64,000 nucleotides of DNA from Notamacropus eugenii (GCF_028372415.1 NC_092877.1:245554036-245618035), one strand, 5' to 3'; counted from the stretch's first letter, positions 10,895-23,944 are shown. A program made the numbers and translations. The notes: generated by a model not told the origin, from the sequence alone.

Positions 10895-11055
10895 TCAGGA
10901 AATAGATGTAGAACTGGAAGTGACCTCAGAGGTCAGACCCACAAAGGTTATATAATTTAACTAGGACCAGACACTGTCAATATCTTAAATCAGACAGAGG
11001 TCTTCATGACTCCAGGCCCAACACATTATACACTACGACATACTGCCTCTAAATC
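10895..11055 (-). repeat. Old SINE fragment (MIR-related)
   Basis: 'gaactggaagtgacctcagaggtca' and 'ggtcttcatgactccaggcccaac' are typical of reverse-oriented MIR/THER-type SINEs. Diverged. Confidence 0.55.
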
Positions 11056-11184
11056 TCTTCTGTTCATACTTTCAGTTCATTAATTGTCATGGAACACAAA
11101 AGGCTTCATAGAAATACAGGATAGAATAACCCAAGAACTATTTCATGTAAATCAACCTTGGTTCAAGGAGTTGTTAACAGGTGG

Positions 11185-11400
11185 TTCATAGTAGGCAGTG
11201 CATTAGACTTGGAGTCAAAGATCTTAGTTGAATTGTGCCTCCGATACATATTACATATGTTACTGTAGGCAAGTCATTTAGTATCATTGAGCTTTGATGT
11301 CTTCATCAGTAAAATGAATGTGTGGGATTCATTGGTCTTGAAATTCTGAGCCAATAGTAAATCTCTGATTGTGATAGATGCCAATAGATACTACTTAATA
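11185..11400 (+). repeat. Old tRNA-headed SINE (MIR-like)
   Basis: 'ggcagtgcattagacttggagtcaaag', 'ggcaagtcatttagtatcattgag' and 'tcatcagtaaaatgaatg' follow the SINE/MIR head-to-core order on the + strand. Confidence 0.65.
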
Positions 11401-11409
11401 GACTTTGCA

Positions 11410-11598
11410 ACTAATACACTCAGAGGATGTCCTGGAAGACAGAGAAGATAAATACCTCTTCCAAGGTCACAGAGCCGTTGTGCAATGATCACAGTCTTGT
11501 AGATAAGGATAAAATCTTAAGGTCCTCATTGTAGAAAAGAAAACTGGTTCAGAGAGGTTACATGACTGCCCTAGAGTCACACAGCTATTAAGTGTCTG
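11410..11598 (-). repeat. MIR-type SINE fragments
   Basis: Two diverged reverse MIR-like segments in a row, the clearer one (~11510-11598) with 'ggttcagagaggttacatgac' and 'gtcacacagctattaagtg'. Confidence 0.55.
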
Positions 11599-11599
11599 T

Positions 11600-11849
11600 C
11601 ATTATCATTCTTTCATTTTTGAAGAGGATTAATGGAAACATGAGGGTGATGTCTTGACTTGCAAGTGAATTGGATTTAAGTGAGGGAGAGCAGTGCAGTC
11701 ACCTCATTCTCTTCCCCAGTGGCAAGACATAGTACATGATTACTGGCAGTGACCCAGAATTCATTGGGAGACCCTGGCCTTTTTGAGCTCTTTCCTAAGT
11801 CTTAGGTTTCTGAGGCAATACCCATTCAGTGATTCAAGGCTGATAAGAA
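11600..11849 (+). repeat. Marsupial SINE of the 'gatgtcttgacttgc' type
   Basis: A SINE distinct from MIR, with gaagaggattaatgg, gatgtcttgacttgcaagtg, gaattggatttaagtgaggg, 'gggagaccctggcc' and 'gaggcaatacccattcagtgatt' in order. I recall this order from marsupial SINEs. A related copy sits at 42193-42432. The start of the following L1 overlaps or abuts its 3' end. Confidence 0.72.
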
Positions 11850-12089
11850 ATGGGGAAAAGGGAGGAAAAAAAGGAAAGGGAGGATAAAAGAGAGGGAAGA
11901 AGCAGTCATGGAAAAGGTGATAAAAAAGGAGAGGGGCTAAAAGAAGGGAGGGAAGACTGGGGGACAAAGTGGTCAAAAATTAAAACTATTGTGTAGGGGA
12001 AGGGAGAAGGGAGAATGAAAAGCATAAACAAGGGGAAAGGGGATGAAGGGAAAGACACAGATAATAATCATAACTGAGAAACTCAATGG

Positions 12090-15000
12090 GATGAAAGGAG
12101 ATGAATAGCAGAATGGATTAAAAATCAAAGTCCAACCACATATTGTTTACAAGAAACACATGTGAAACAGGGGCATACACGCAGGGTAAATATAAAAGGT
12201 TGGAGCAGAATGTTTTGTGCTTCAGTTGATGTGAAAATAAAACAAAACAAAACAAAACAAGGGTAGCAATCCGAATCTCCCACAAAGTAAAAGCAGAAAT
12301 AGATCTAATCAAAAGAGATAAGGAAGGAAACTATATCGTGCTAAAAGTCACCATAGACAACAATTCAATTTCATTACTAAACATATATGCTCCAATTGGT
12401 ATAGCATCCAAATTCCTAGAAAAGAATTTAAGGGAGGTACAGGAAGAAACAGAGAGTAAAACTCTACTAGTGGGGAACCTCAGCTTCCTGTTCTCTGAAG
12501 TGGATAAGTCTAGCCTCAAAACAAACAAGAAAGAAGATAAGGATGTGAAAAGAACTCTGGATAAGGTAGATATGATATCTCTGGAGAAAACTGAATGTGG
12601 ATAGAGACGAATATACCTTTTCCTCAGTGGTACATGGTATGTATAAAAACATTAATCGTGTACGAGGCCATGAAAACCTAACAATCCAGTGCAGAAAGGT
12701 AGAGAAAGTGAATGCATCCTTCTCAGGTCACAATGGAATAAAACTTATATGTAGTCAAAGGCCATGGAAATAAAAACCAAAAACTAATCGGAAACTAAAC
12801 AATCTAATCTTAAAGAATGAGTGAGTTAAGCAACAAATTACAAAAACAATCAACAGCGTCATTCAAGAGAATAACAGTAATGGGACAACCTAATCAATTT
12901 TATAGGATAGTGCATAAGCAGTTCTTATGGAATGTTTGATATCTTTGAATGGCTACATGAATACAATAGAGAAAGAGGAGATCAATGAACTGGGCATGCA
13001 GCTAAAAAAGCTCTAGAAAGAACAAATTGAAAATCCCTAAGTAAATGTCAAATTAGAAATACTGAAAACCAAATGAGAGGTAATAAAATTGGAATAAAGA
13101 AAACTATTGAAGTAATAAATAAAACGAAGAGCTGGTATTTTGAAAAAAAGTATAAATAAAACTAAGAGTTGGTATTTTGGAAAAAAACCCAACAAAATTG
13201 ATAAACCTTTGGACAATTTGATTTAAAAAAAGAAAGAAGAAAAACAAGTTATCAGTATCAAAAATGAAAGAAGTGAACTCACTTCCAATGAGGAAATTAA
13301 AAAAAAAATTACTATGCCGATCTGCATGCCCATAAATTAGACACTCTAAATGAGGTAGCTGATTATTTTAAGATATAAATTGCCCAGATTGATAGAAGAG
13401 GAAGTGGAATACTAAAATAACCTCATCTTAGAAAAAAGACATTGAAAAAGCCATCAATGTACTACCTAAGAAAAAATCTCCAGGGCCACATGGATTAACA
13501 AGTGAATTCTATTAAACATAAATAACACTTAATTCTAATTCTATGTAGACTAAATGGGAAAACTGAGTAAGAAGGAGTCTGCTCAAATTCTTTGTAAGAT
13601 CCAAATACAGTTTTGATAAATAACCAGGAAGAGCCAAAACAGAGAAAGAATATCACAGACTATTCTAATGAACACAGTAGATGCCAAAACTTTAAATAAG
13701 ATATTATCAGAAAGAACACAGCAACTTATAACTAGAATAACGCGTTATGATCAGGTAGGATTTATACCAGGAATGTAGGGCTGGTTCAATATTAGGAAAA
13801 TTATTATTATTGATTGTAACAACAATAAAACTGACAGAATGACATGATTAACTCAATAGATTAAAAAAAAATTCAAAAAATACAACACGTATTCCTGTTT
13901 GGAACACTGGAGACCATAGCAAAAAGTGGAAGTATCCATAAAATAAAAGGCAGTATCTACCTAAAACCTTCAGCAGGCATTATATGCAATGAGGATAAGC
14001 TAGATGCATTTCCAATGAGATCAGGGATGAAACAAAGATGTCCATTATCACCACTGTTATTCAATATGGTACTAGAAATGTTAGCTGTAAGAAAAAGAGA
14101 AGAAAAAGAAATTGAATAAATTAAAATAGGCAAAGAAGAAACGACGATATACTCAAGACAATTCCAGAGAATCAAATAAAAAACTACTTGAAATCATCAA
14201 CAACTTTGGCTAAGTTGTAGGTTACAAAATAAACCCACAAAATCTTCTGCATTTCTACGTATTACTAACAAAGCCCAACAGCAAGAGATAGAAGGAGAAA
14301 TCCCTTTTACAGCTAATTAGACACTGTAAAATATTTGAGATTCCACCTGCCAAAATAAACCCAAGGACTATATGAGTACAATTACAAAATGCTTTTCGCA
14401 CAACTAAAGTCAGATCTAAGTAGGTGGAAAAACATCAGTTACTCCTGGGTGGGGCAAGCCAATATAATAGAAATGACAATTCTACCTGAATTAATTTACT
14501 TATTCAGTGCTATACCAATCAACTTATCAGATAATTATTTTGTAGAGCTAAAAAAATAATATGAAAATTCTCTTGAAAAAACAAAAGTTCCTGTATATCA
14601 AGGGAACCAATGAAAAGAAGTGCTAGGGAAGGTGCCGTACCTCTACCAGATATCAAATTGTATTATAAAGCAACAGTCATCAAAACCACTTGTTACTAGC
14701 TAAGAAATAGAAGGGTAGACCAGTGGAATGTGTTAGGTATTCAAGACACAGTAGTCAATGAATACAGCAATTTACTGTTGGATAAACCCAAGGACCCCAG
14801 TTTCTGGAATAAGAACTCACTGTTTGACAAAAATTCCTCAGGCAACTGGATAGCAGCATGGCAAAAAGTAGGCATATACCAGTGTCTGACACCATACATA
14901 AAAATAAAGTCCAAATGTGTATATGATCTAGCTATAACAATTGATACTATAAAGCAATTAGTGGAGCAAGGAAGAGTGCATTTGTCAGATGTATGGAGAA

Positions 15001-15700
15001 AGGAAAAATTCTCTAGCTAAACAATAGATAGAATACATTATGAAGTACAAAATGGATAATTTTGATTACGTTAATTAGAAAAGATTTTGCACAAGCAAGC
15101 CAAACTCAATCAAGATTAGCAAGGAAGCAGAAAAGTGGGAAAGAATTTTTGCAACTATTGTATGTGATAAAGGCCTCATTTATAAAATATATAGAGAACT
15201 GAGTCAAATATAGCACAATACAAGTCATTACGCAATTGACAAATGGTCAAAGGATATGAAGAGGCAGTTTTCTCAAGAAGAAAATTAAAACTATCTCTAA
15301 ATCTGTATTGATTAGGGAGATGCAAATCAAAACAACTCTAAGATACCACATCACACCTATTAGATTGAGTAACATGACAAAACAGGATGATGATCAATGT
15401 TGGAGGTGTGGGAGAGTTGGGACATTAATTCATTGTGGCTGAAGTTGTGAGGTGATCCAAGCATTCTGGAGAGCAGTTCTGAAATATCCCCAAACGGCTA
15501 CAAAAATGTGCATACCCTTGACCATCAATACCACTTCTCGGACTGTATTCCCAAGAGATCATAAAAATGGGAAAGGGCCCCACATATACAAAAATATTTA
15601 TATCAACACTCTTTGCGGTGGACAAAAATTGGAAATCAAGGGGAATTCCATCAAGTGAGGAATGGCTGAATAAATTGTGGCATATGAATGTAACGGAATT
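12090..15700 (+). pseudogene. L1 ORF2 (endonuclease / reverse transcriptase), decayed
   Basis: ORF2p normally nicks DNA and copies LINE RNA at the nick. Here the frames are broken many times. The endonuclease part shows QETH-type sequence near 12155 and NIYAPIGIASKF near 12380-12412. Reverse-transcriptase traces run from about 13450 to 14250 (for example the sequence coding '[13 protein letters not shown]' near 13755). The C-terminal part is at 14730-15660, with 'CWRC..GTLIHCG' (cysteine/histidine motif) around 15400-15440. A pentanucleotide (CAAAA)n insertion sits at ~12236-12260. Confidence 0.85.
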
Positions 15701-16197
15701 GTACTACAAGACATGATGAACAGGAAGCCTTCAGAGAGGCCTGGAAAAACTTATATGAACGGATCCTCAGCATAAGGAGGAGAACCAGGAGAACTTTGAA
15801 CACAGCAACAATCACAGTGTGAGAGAATTTCTTCTGTTAGAGTTAGAACTGCATTGCAATTCAAGGACTTAAAATATTCCCAATGATCTCTTAAGGCAAA
15901 ATGCCTTCCACATCCAAAGAAAGAACTATGAAATTCAATCTCAGAATGTAGCAGATCATTTTCCTTTGTATTACATTTTGGTTTGATTTCTGATTTTTTC
16001 CATTCATTTTAATTCTTCTATGCAACATAACTAAGGTGAAAATGGATTTAACAGGAAGTTATGTGTAGAAACTGTATAAAATTTTATGCCATCTCTGGGA
16101 GGGAGGGGGAAGGTGAGGAGGGAAGGTGGGGATGAAGGGTAAAAAGTCTAAGTTATATGGAAGTGATTGTAGAACACTGAAAACAAATAAAATAATT
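15701..16197 (+). other. L1 3'UTR
   Basis: Homologous, in opposite orientation, to 40225-40620. It has a G/A-rich block 'gggagggagggggaagg' near 16096-16115, then the A-rich 3' end. Confidence 0.8.
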
Positions 16198-18195
16198 AAA
16201 AATAAGGAAATTAGGCAAAAGATGACTTAATTCGACTTCCCACAAGGACCAGTCAGGATGGAAAAGACCCTCAGAGTTTCTGGACAGAACAGAAACAACC
16301 CTGGTCTTTCCCATTCAAATTTCAGAACTATCTAGTACCTGGCAGTGCCTCTCCAGAATGATTGTATCTTAATTAAATAGGTGAGGATGATGCAGCCTTT
16401 CTGAGCTTTTTCCCTCTAAGCTATATCTTTTTTCCTGGTCCTAGCCCTAGCCATTACTGTTAAATGTCATGAAATAATTAGATGATGCTATATTAATAAC
16501 ATTTATTTTTTGCTGCAGCACTTAGACATATCATTATGACAAATTATTTTAGTGTGACAATATTTCCTTTTTTAAATAAGGTTTTAGAGTAAAGCATAAT
16601 TCAGTCTGTACAGAGACATGTGAGTATCTGTTTATGTGAGTGCATATATAAGAGATCTTCAACATCCACAAAAACAGGAAGCCAAGCACATCTGTTTAAC
16701 ACACTCTAAGTGTGCCCGTTAAATCTGCTGAGAGTGTAGGTTGCAACTTTAGATTCATTGTTATATCTTTTAAAAATTTTATCTGCTTTCCTAAATCTTT
16801 TTTTCACCAATACGTTTGGTCCAAGATAGACAATTATACAACTGAGAATGTTCTGTCAGATGAATTGGTGGGTTCTTCATGCAGAGCATTCTAATAATGA
16901 GAATTGTAAATCACAGAAGTATAGTTCTGCTTCCTGACTCTAGTGTACCATAGCTCCTTTAATTCAATATGAGGTCCACTGTATACTGTATGCCTCTTAT
17001 AAAAACACTAGCTGCCAATTTATCTTTGACATTTACCTATGCTAATCAGTTACCTAAACAGTCTCTTAAATGAATTTCCCTGTATGGAAGATTGCTTAAC
17101 TCAGGCTTAGGGAAATACTTGTTATAAATATGCCAGCTTACCAGTGTTGTTTTTTTTTTTTAAACATTCTGTTCTCCTTTCTTATATGTTCCCTTCCTTT
17201 GGAGGGAAAACTAATAAGAAACTAAATGAAACCAGAATTTATCGCAGTGTATGTGGAAAGCATAATTCTGGGGAAATAAGTGAATACTTATATGGAAAAA
17301 TCAAGGTTCTCATTCATTGCCTATTTGGTTCAGATATCTCTATAGCAATGCAAAAAAATGCATTTTTGAGAAGTGGTGATTTCAAGACTCTCTAACCCAC
17401 ACTAAAAATAACCCCAGTCCAGGATGCTAAGAACCAGAATGAAATCAGTATGTTGTAAAGAGAAGTAATAAATCTACATGAAATGTGAGTTCTTATTTTA
17501 TTCATCACTTTGAGGTTTGGATTTCTTGTTAAATTTTGATTATAGACTAATAGCAAATTGATTCACTGAGGAGAGTTGCTTAAATATTCTCTTGGTTTCT
17601 TGAGAAAAGAAGTAGTAAAGTAAGCTTAAGATTATTAGAAAAGTGCCACAGATAATTTAAAAGGGAAACAATTAAAATTTACTGGGTAAATAGAATTTTT
17701 GTCATGATATTTTCTTTTTTGAAAATTTTCAAAAGTGTCCCCTATAAAGATTTACTCTCATATATCCACATGTTTCAGAGGTAATCTTCACTTCTGGAAG
17801 TCTATACTTATGTCCCTAAGTTCAGTCAAGTTCAACTAAAATAGAAAAACAAGTTCATCAATTGACTATATTTCTATCATGTAAAGACAAGTTTCAGGAA
17901 GTTTGGCTATGTCAATTACTAGAATGAAAGCAATCATTTTATGATTACTTTGTCCTCAGAAAGTCACAGACAGGTATCAGTGATGGAGTATCTACATTGA
18001 CAAATCATAGAACACTGATTTATTGCAATATAATCTCAATGATGTGCTAACCTTTAAAAATGTCCTCTTTAGAGTAAATTAATGGGTAAAGACTAGAACC
18101 GTAATTAAATTAGAAACCAAACACCCAGAAGAGGAAATTCCCTCTAATAGTGCAGGTGGAAAAGTTTTTTGTAATTTATTTGAGTAGAGAATTAT
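16198..18195. other. Unique AT-rich DNA, no gene seen
   Basis: Unique sequence. No exon-like, RNA or repeat signal was recognised. Confidence 0.5.
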
Positions 18196-18197
18196 CT

Positions 18198-18325
18198 AGA
18201 GATTTGAGAGGCTATCACTTACTCAGGGTCTCACAGTTAGTATATGACAGAAGCAGTACTTGAACCTAAGTCTTTCTGGTTTTGCAGCTATCTTTCTACC
18301 TATTATGTAATGCTGCTTCTCATAA
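18198..18325 (-). repeat. MIR-type SINE fragment
   Basis: 'cagggtctcacagttagtatatgacagaagc', 'ttgaacctaagtctttctgg' and the decayed end match the reverse MIR core and head. Confidence 0.65.
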
Positions 18326-18471
18326 ATGTAAAACAAACAAACAAAACTGAAAATCACAATGCTAGTTTATTGCATTTAAACTTAAAAAAAGGTAAATCCA
18401 TAATAAAAATTTTTGAAAACATGAAAATATTCTAATTCTTATGCTTTTATTTCATTTTATATTAAAGTATA

Positions 18472-18726
18472 AGCAGATAGGTGGCAGAGTAGACAGAGTG
18501 CCAGACCTGGAGTCAGGAAGACCTAAGTTTAAATCCAGAGGCTTTCTAGCTGTGTGACCCTGGTCAAGCCCTTTAACTTTGTTTGCCTCAGTTTCTTCAA
18601 TGTAAAATGAGCTGAAGAAAGAAATGACAAATCTCTCCAGTGTCTTTGCCATGAGACTTTAAAATGGGGTCATGAAGAGTTGAACATGATTGGAATGACC
18701 AAAAAACAACAACAAAAATACTATAA
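18472..18726 (+). repeat. tRNA-headed marsupial SINE
   Basis: The head 'gataggtggcagagtagacagag', the box-B-like 'aagtttaaatcc', then 'gctgtgtgaccctggtcaag', 'gcctcagtttcttcaatgtaaaatgag' and an A-rich caacaacaaaaa tail. It is less diverged than most MIR copies here. Confidence 0.85.
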
Positions 18727-18830
18727 TTTAAACTGGTACATCTGATGTGAATCATTACTATTTTTTTCTCCTGTCAAGTACACACGCTGTTATATTTTAT
18801 TTTTACTTTTTGGTATACATACATTATAAT

Positions 18831-18855
18831 GTGTGTGTGTGTGTGTGTGTGTCAG
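18831..18855. repeat. (GT)n microsatellite
   Basis: About 12 GT units. Confidence 0.95.
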
Positions 18856-18867
18856 TCTGTAATTGTA

Positions 18868-19145
18868 TATTTAAGCAGCATTGTGGTATGGGTGGACAGA
18901 ATGTTTGATCTGTTGTCAGGAAGAACTGAGTCCAGATCTTAGGCACTTACCATCTGTGTGATGCTGGACAAGTCACTTTACCTTTGCTTGCCTGAGTCTC
19001 CTTATCTGCAAAATGGGGATTATATAAACACCAATCTCTCATGATTGTTGTGAAGATAAAGTGAGATGTTTGTAGCAAACTTAGTACAGTACCTGAACTT
19101 AAGGAATTCTATATAAATGTTACCTATTATTATTGTTGTTGTTGA
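18868..19145 (+). repeat. tRNA-headed SINE, full length
   Basis: The head 'gcagcattgtggtatggg', 'tctgtgtgatgctggacaagtcac', 'tctccttatctgcaaaatggggat', 'gattgttgtgaagataaa' and the tail 'ctatataaatgttacctattattattg'. It is a second copy of this SINE class within 400 bp of the first. Confidence 0.85.
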
Positions 19146-19149
19146 TATA

Positions 19150-19345
19150 CACATATGTGCATATACATACATATGAGAGGGAGAGAGACACAGAGACAGA
19201 GAGACACATGTGCACAGAGACTCAGAGACAGAGATAGAGACAGACAGAGACAGAGGAAAAGAAGAGGAGAGAAGAGAGGGAGGGAGGGACAGAGGGATAG
19301 AGAGAAAGAAAGAGAGAGGGACAGGGAGAGAGAGAAATCGATGTT
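19150..19345. repeat. Purine-rich (GAGA/CAGA)n tract
   Basis: About 190 bp of GAGA, CAGA and GGGA units, preceded by a short CATA tract. Long open frames here (RERDRERQR and its antisense LSLSLSL) are low-complexity artefacts. Confidence 0.93.
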
Positions 19346-20894
19346 TGAAGGAAGATAGGACTTAACTTTCTCCAAGCTATCCAGTAGTCTGATACACTGA
19401 TTCTTTAAATTGATCTTTAATTTGTCCACCAAATTTAAGAGTAATTAGTGGATTAAAAATTAAAGAACGTCATTGTACAAGAAGACAAGACATTTGTTTG
19501 AAAGTCAGTTATTATTAAACATATATTTTTCTCTTATATGGAAAATACAATTACTATATAACCAAAAAAATTCATTCTTATCAAGTGTATAATAAACAAT
19601 TGGATATATTCCTTGCACAGCCACAAATAATATGGAAAACATTACTACAACAACATTGACTAGACTTGACGTGATGTGAAATTACTTCTTTTATTTGTTT
19701 TACTTACAGAAATATCAAGAGAGAAAATAACATTCCAAGAGGCTCTTATAATAGCCACAGGTGCATCAGGCACTGCAGAATTCTTACTTCTATGCAGGTG
19801 AAGAGTGTATCTGAAAGCAATTGTGAGGAGTTAAGTGGTAGAGGAGCTACAGGAATAAAAAGCAGAAAATATAAACCACAACAGAGAGCCAAATACAGTA
19901 ATGAAAATGTCAGTAATAGACCTGTTTAGGAGAAGTCTGAGAATGTTCAAAGTGCCTGTCTCCAGTCTATTTTACTAATTCTCAGTTTTAAAGCTCTGTG
20001 AGTATGTAGGTCAGTGTAGGGCAAACTTGACCCAACTGATAACTCTATATAGATAGTGCTAGAAGATAATAGTACACCTCTGTCTCCTTTGGAATAAGAA
20101 ACATCTCTCGAGAATGGAGCAATCATCTTCAAAAAAATCTGAGAATTGCAATACATCTCAGAGGCCAAATAATCCAAACTAGAGATACTTAACCTTTTTA
20201 TGTCACAGATCACTTTGGCATTCCTAGTCCTATGAATCTTTTAGTAAAATGGTGTTTAAAATAATTGAAGGAAATGGTCATTTTCAGATAGAGTTTAGTG
20301 AAAATAAAGACGTAACTTTTTTCCATCCATTTTCACAAACACAATGAAATCATTGGACTTCCAGATTAAGAACCATTATTCTGAACTTTACCTGAACAAT
20401 AATACCCTTAGTATCACATTTAACAAGTTGTAATACAGCAGTTTTCTTTTCATTTTTCGATCTGCAGTGTAGGGCAGCTTACTCCTCAAGGCAGTCTCCT
20501 TCTTTTGTAGATAATTGTTAGGAAGTGTTGGGTTTTTTCCCCTTTTCATCAAACCTAAATTGTCTAATGATAACTTGCATTGCAATGATGTTCCTAGTTT
20601 TGCTTTCTTGTAGTCAAGTAGAGGAAATATAAGTCCTCTTATAAATAATAGTTCTCCCAAAACACTTTTTTGCAAAAATCATCACTTCTCCTCCAAGCCT
20701 TAATTTTCCCAGTCTAGATACTCAATTAAATAGACCTCATATGACAAAAAAATCAGTTCTTTTAGGAATTCTGTTCATATTCTTTTAGATTATAGACTTG
20801 TTTACATTTGTATATGAAAGTCTCAGGTTAAAATGGTTTCTCTATGAAGGCTGGTCAATACCTTCTTTTCAAGCTTTTTTTTTTTTTAACAGTT
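19346..20894. other. Unique AT-rich DNA, no gene seen
   Basis: No coding, RNA or clear repeat signal. Confidence 0.5.
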
Positions 20895-20896
20895 TG

Positions 20897-21022
20897 GCCT
20901 AAATCATTGAGATGTGAAATGAATTTTTCATAGTCACATAGCCTATTTCTACTAGAAGTCTGACTTGAAACCAGGTGTCTTTGGCTTCAAAGGCTACATT
21001 CTGTCCACTGTGGCATGATTGT
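20897..21022 (-). repeat. MIR-type SINE fragment
   Basis: 'agtcacatagcctatttctactagaagtctgacttgaaaccaggtgtctttggcttcaaaggct' follows the reverse MIR core and head. Diverged. Confidence 0.6.
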
Positions 21023-21780
21023 TCTTTCCAAAGTTGGGCATGGAGAACTGAGCATGATATTCAGGATGTGGTATGTAAAGGGCAGTATAAAAAGAGATTA
21101 CATCTAATTGTAAGCTATTGTTTCTCTATGCACATGTAGTCTTTCAGAACTTGTTTTATTTCTCATGGCAACTTGTTCACTTAATTAAGAATGTTTATTT
21201 GATCACCCATTTTATATTAGGATTGTTCTATGTATTGGAGATGCACGTTTTGATTTGTATATTAACTTAGCCATCAAGTAGACCACAGGTAGAAAGGAGA
21301 GAAGTCAGCAAGACAGATCATCATAAAAGAAACCATATTATATAAACAAATAAAATATTAATTATGCACTTTCTCTTCTAATCACTGTGACAAAAACTGA
21401 GGGTGTGTGTGTGTGTGTGTGTGTGTGTGGCTTCCACTGCAAATCTATTGGAGAAAATTCATGATCTTTATGGTTTAATTGCAAAGCAGACTATTACAGC
21501 TTATTTACTATAACTTCTCCTCAATAAAACCGCGTTTGATGCTAAACCATTTGACAGTGCCAAGGGCTTTGACAGCAAAAACTCTCTTTTCAATGTATTA
21601 CATAGCTCTACATTCCCCTTCTTAACAACTGTTGCTTGTCTGAATTTTGGTTGCAGTGTTAGGACAGCTCACAAGAGCAGTGCTTTTGATGCAAATGCTA
21701 TTCCCAGAATTTTTGAAATTAGGGTCTTGGCTATCACCAGAGACCTCTAGAAAGTGACTTATAGATGTTGGTGGTAGAGT
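21023..21780. other. Unique DNA with a (GT)n tract
   Basis: Unique sequence with (GT)n at ~21403-21430. No gene was seen. Confidence 0.55.
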
Positions 21781-21794
21781 TTTGACATGACTAT

Positions 21795-21958
21795 AATGTT
21801 TCTTTCTTTTTCTTTGTTTCTTTCTCTTTGTTTCTTTATTCTTTCTTTTTTCTTCCTTCATTCCTTCCTTTTTTCCTTCCTTCCTTCCTTCCTTCCTTCC
21901 TTCCTTCCTTCCTTCCTTCCTTCCTTCCTTCCTTCCTTCCTTCCTTCCTTCCTTTTTT
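21795..21958. repeat. Pyrimidine tract with (TTCC)n
   Basis: A T/C-only tract of ~160 bp that becomes a near-perfect (TTCC)n from ~21871 to 21952. Mirror-repeat polypyrimidine of this kind can form triplex (H-) DNA. Confidence 0.95.
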
Positions 21959-21959
21959 A

Positions 21960-22660
21960 TTTCTTCTAGTGAGTCTTCCTGCTGCCGCTAGACTAGTTGA
22001 TTTTCTCCATGGGTAGCAGCTGATCAGCAGTTGGTGGTAATAACCGATCCTTTCTGCATAGGTATTCTTTCTTGAGTGATGACTGGGGGAAACTGGTATG
22101 AAGTCAATGTGGTATAATCATATTTCTGAGCCCTAAGGTCTGCCCTGAACATTGGTGCCATCACTGACAGTTGACTATCAGTGAACGGTAAGTGCATTGG
22201 ATCATTTGTTTTTAAAGTACTGCATGGTATTTATGAGGGAAAATAATTTCCAGCTATAGAGAACTTTGGAAAGCTTCCTATAGGAGGCACCATTTGAGTT
22301 GTTCTTTATGGGATGAATAAGTTGGTTGGTTGTTGTCCTTCATTCTTGACAAGTACCTAAAAATCTTCCTACAGTCAAGTTACCATGTGTCTGATTGTGG
22401 CTGATATAATCAATATGAGCTATTCAGTGGGTAAACGTGGGGAAGGGAGCAAGCTGGTCCTAGGGTTGAGAGTGAGGTAAGGAATGATGTTATGAAAGTT
22501 AAATATATTGGGAGGGAAGGAAGTTGTCTGTTTTGTCTGGAACATAGAACTGATGGATGAGAGTAATGTGGGAGATGCCTAGGAGGGCCCTGACTACTAA
22601 GTAAATAACTTCACAATTTATTCAGAAGGTTTTAAAGATTTTAGCAAAAGAGTGATGACT
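21960..22660. other. Unique DNA, no gene seen
   Basis: Nothing recognised. Confidence 0.5.
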
Positions 22661-22664
22661 CAAA

Positions 22665-22722
22665 ATATATGTATATATGTATGTACGTATGTATGTATGT
22701 GTATATGTATGTATGTATGTAT
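22665..22722. repeat. (TATG)n microsatellite
   Basis: TATG units with some CGTA and TATA variants. Confidence 0.92.
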
Positions 22723-23270
22723 TTTCCTAATAGTTTAATAATATGGAGGAGATGAATGAGAACAAAGAGATAGGACTACTGGAGAGTTAATAAATCAATG
22801 TTCCTAGTTGTCAGTAATGACAGATTACCTGAGGGGTATTCATTGGAAGTGGAGAAAGGGGAGAAAGGAGGCAAATGTTAAAGAGGAAAAGAGATATCAT
22901 AAACAGGGCTCAAAAAGTAACATCAGAGGTTAGAGAAAATGACAACTTAAACATAATTCCAGAGTATAAACGTTAGGGTATGAAGGGAATTCTGGTACCA
23001 TAGAGAGAAAAAGAAAAGTAAGAAGCAACAGGAGGATAAAGGGAAAAGATCATGAACTCAAGTTTGAAAATATGCTTAAATTTCCAGTGACCCCTACACT
23101 GTTACTAGTTGTTTTGCTCTTTCATTCCAATAATTATCTTCTATTTAACATGATTGCACCTGTACTTGAATTATACCTGTTCTATGGGCAAAATCTCTCA
23201 CGCTGACTCTGGTTACTTCTTCATTCCGAAATGGTTTTCATGTATATGTGTGTATACACAACCTCACACT
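22723..23270. other. Unique DNA, no gene seen
   Basis: Nothing recognised. Confidence 0.5.
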
Positions 23271-23272
23271 TG

Positions 23273-23305
23273 TATGTATGTATGTATGTATGTATGTATG
23301 TATGA
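23273..23305. repeat. (TATG)n microsatellite
   Basis: About eight TATG units. Confidence 0.93.
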
Positions 23306-23940
23306 TCACAGCATGTGTGCATATGCAGCAATATAATACTACACATACATCAACATGCACTTGGTAGTATATACATAATAAGCAAGTTTATTTGTATCAT
23401 GTTTATTTATATGATATGTAGTAAAATAGAAATATACATGCTCAAAAGATGATTATATGTATAAAAAGTTTATTTGGGGATCTTCATAACTGTAATTATA
23501 GATATAATCTATCTATATTACCTACATAGATGTTCACATGCATATATGCACTTTTTTTGAAGTTTTGATTTTCCATGACTTTAAAAGAGGGATAAAAAAT
23601 AAATTCTACTACCCCAAAGTTGATTACATCATTTTTGCTTTAAAACTCTTTCAAAGATAAAAACAACAGTAACAACAAATACAGGAGAAAATGACTTAGT
23701 CTCATAGCTCATTCTGACAGGGTTGCTCCCACTGTTGATATCCCAGTATCTGAAAATAGAATGTAGCTTTGTGGGGATTTCAAGGTCATAAGAAATACAA
23801 CATAAAAGCAAATCAATACTTTCCAGTAAAGTGTAAAGATGTATATATCAAAGATGTACATATGTGCATATTTCTAAGAGCAAGCATTAAATACTCTAAT
23901 ATTTCTGTTGAGAATGCTCAATTGATATTAGCTTATTTAT
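23306..23940. other. Unique AT-rich DNA, no gene seen
   Basis: Unique sequence with scattered TATA/CATA patches. Nothing coding was seen. Confidence 0.5.
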
Positions 23941-23944
23941 ATAA

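Larger units (their letters stand above)
11850..16197 (+). mobile_element. L1 LINE, 5'-truncated, + strand
   Basis: About 4.35 kb of L1. It begins in the purine-rich spacer before ORF2 and has no 5'UTR or ORF1. It runs through ORF2 and ends with the L1 3' end 'gaagtgattgtagaacactgaaaacaaataaaat' (~16161-16195). Its 3' end is homologous to those at 40225 and 46300 on the other strand. Heavy decay (many stops and frameshifts) makes it inactive. A 38-bp local tandem duplication lies at 13112-13187. Confidence 0.9.

Noticed and set aside
18472-18560. Functional tRNA gene in the SINE head
   Set aside because: Only a degenerate box-B-like segment is present, with no cloverleaf. It is a SINE head.
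19130-19432. LSLSLSL and RERDRER frames
   Set aside because: Low-complexity purine/pyrimidine repeat.
22665-23305. CRISPR-like or satellite array
   Set aside because: Only simple tetranucleotide repeats, with no spacer structure.
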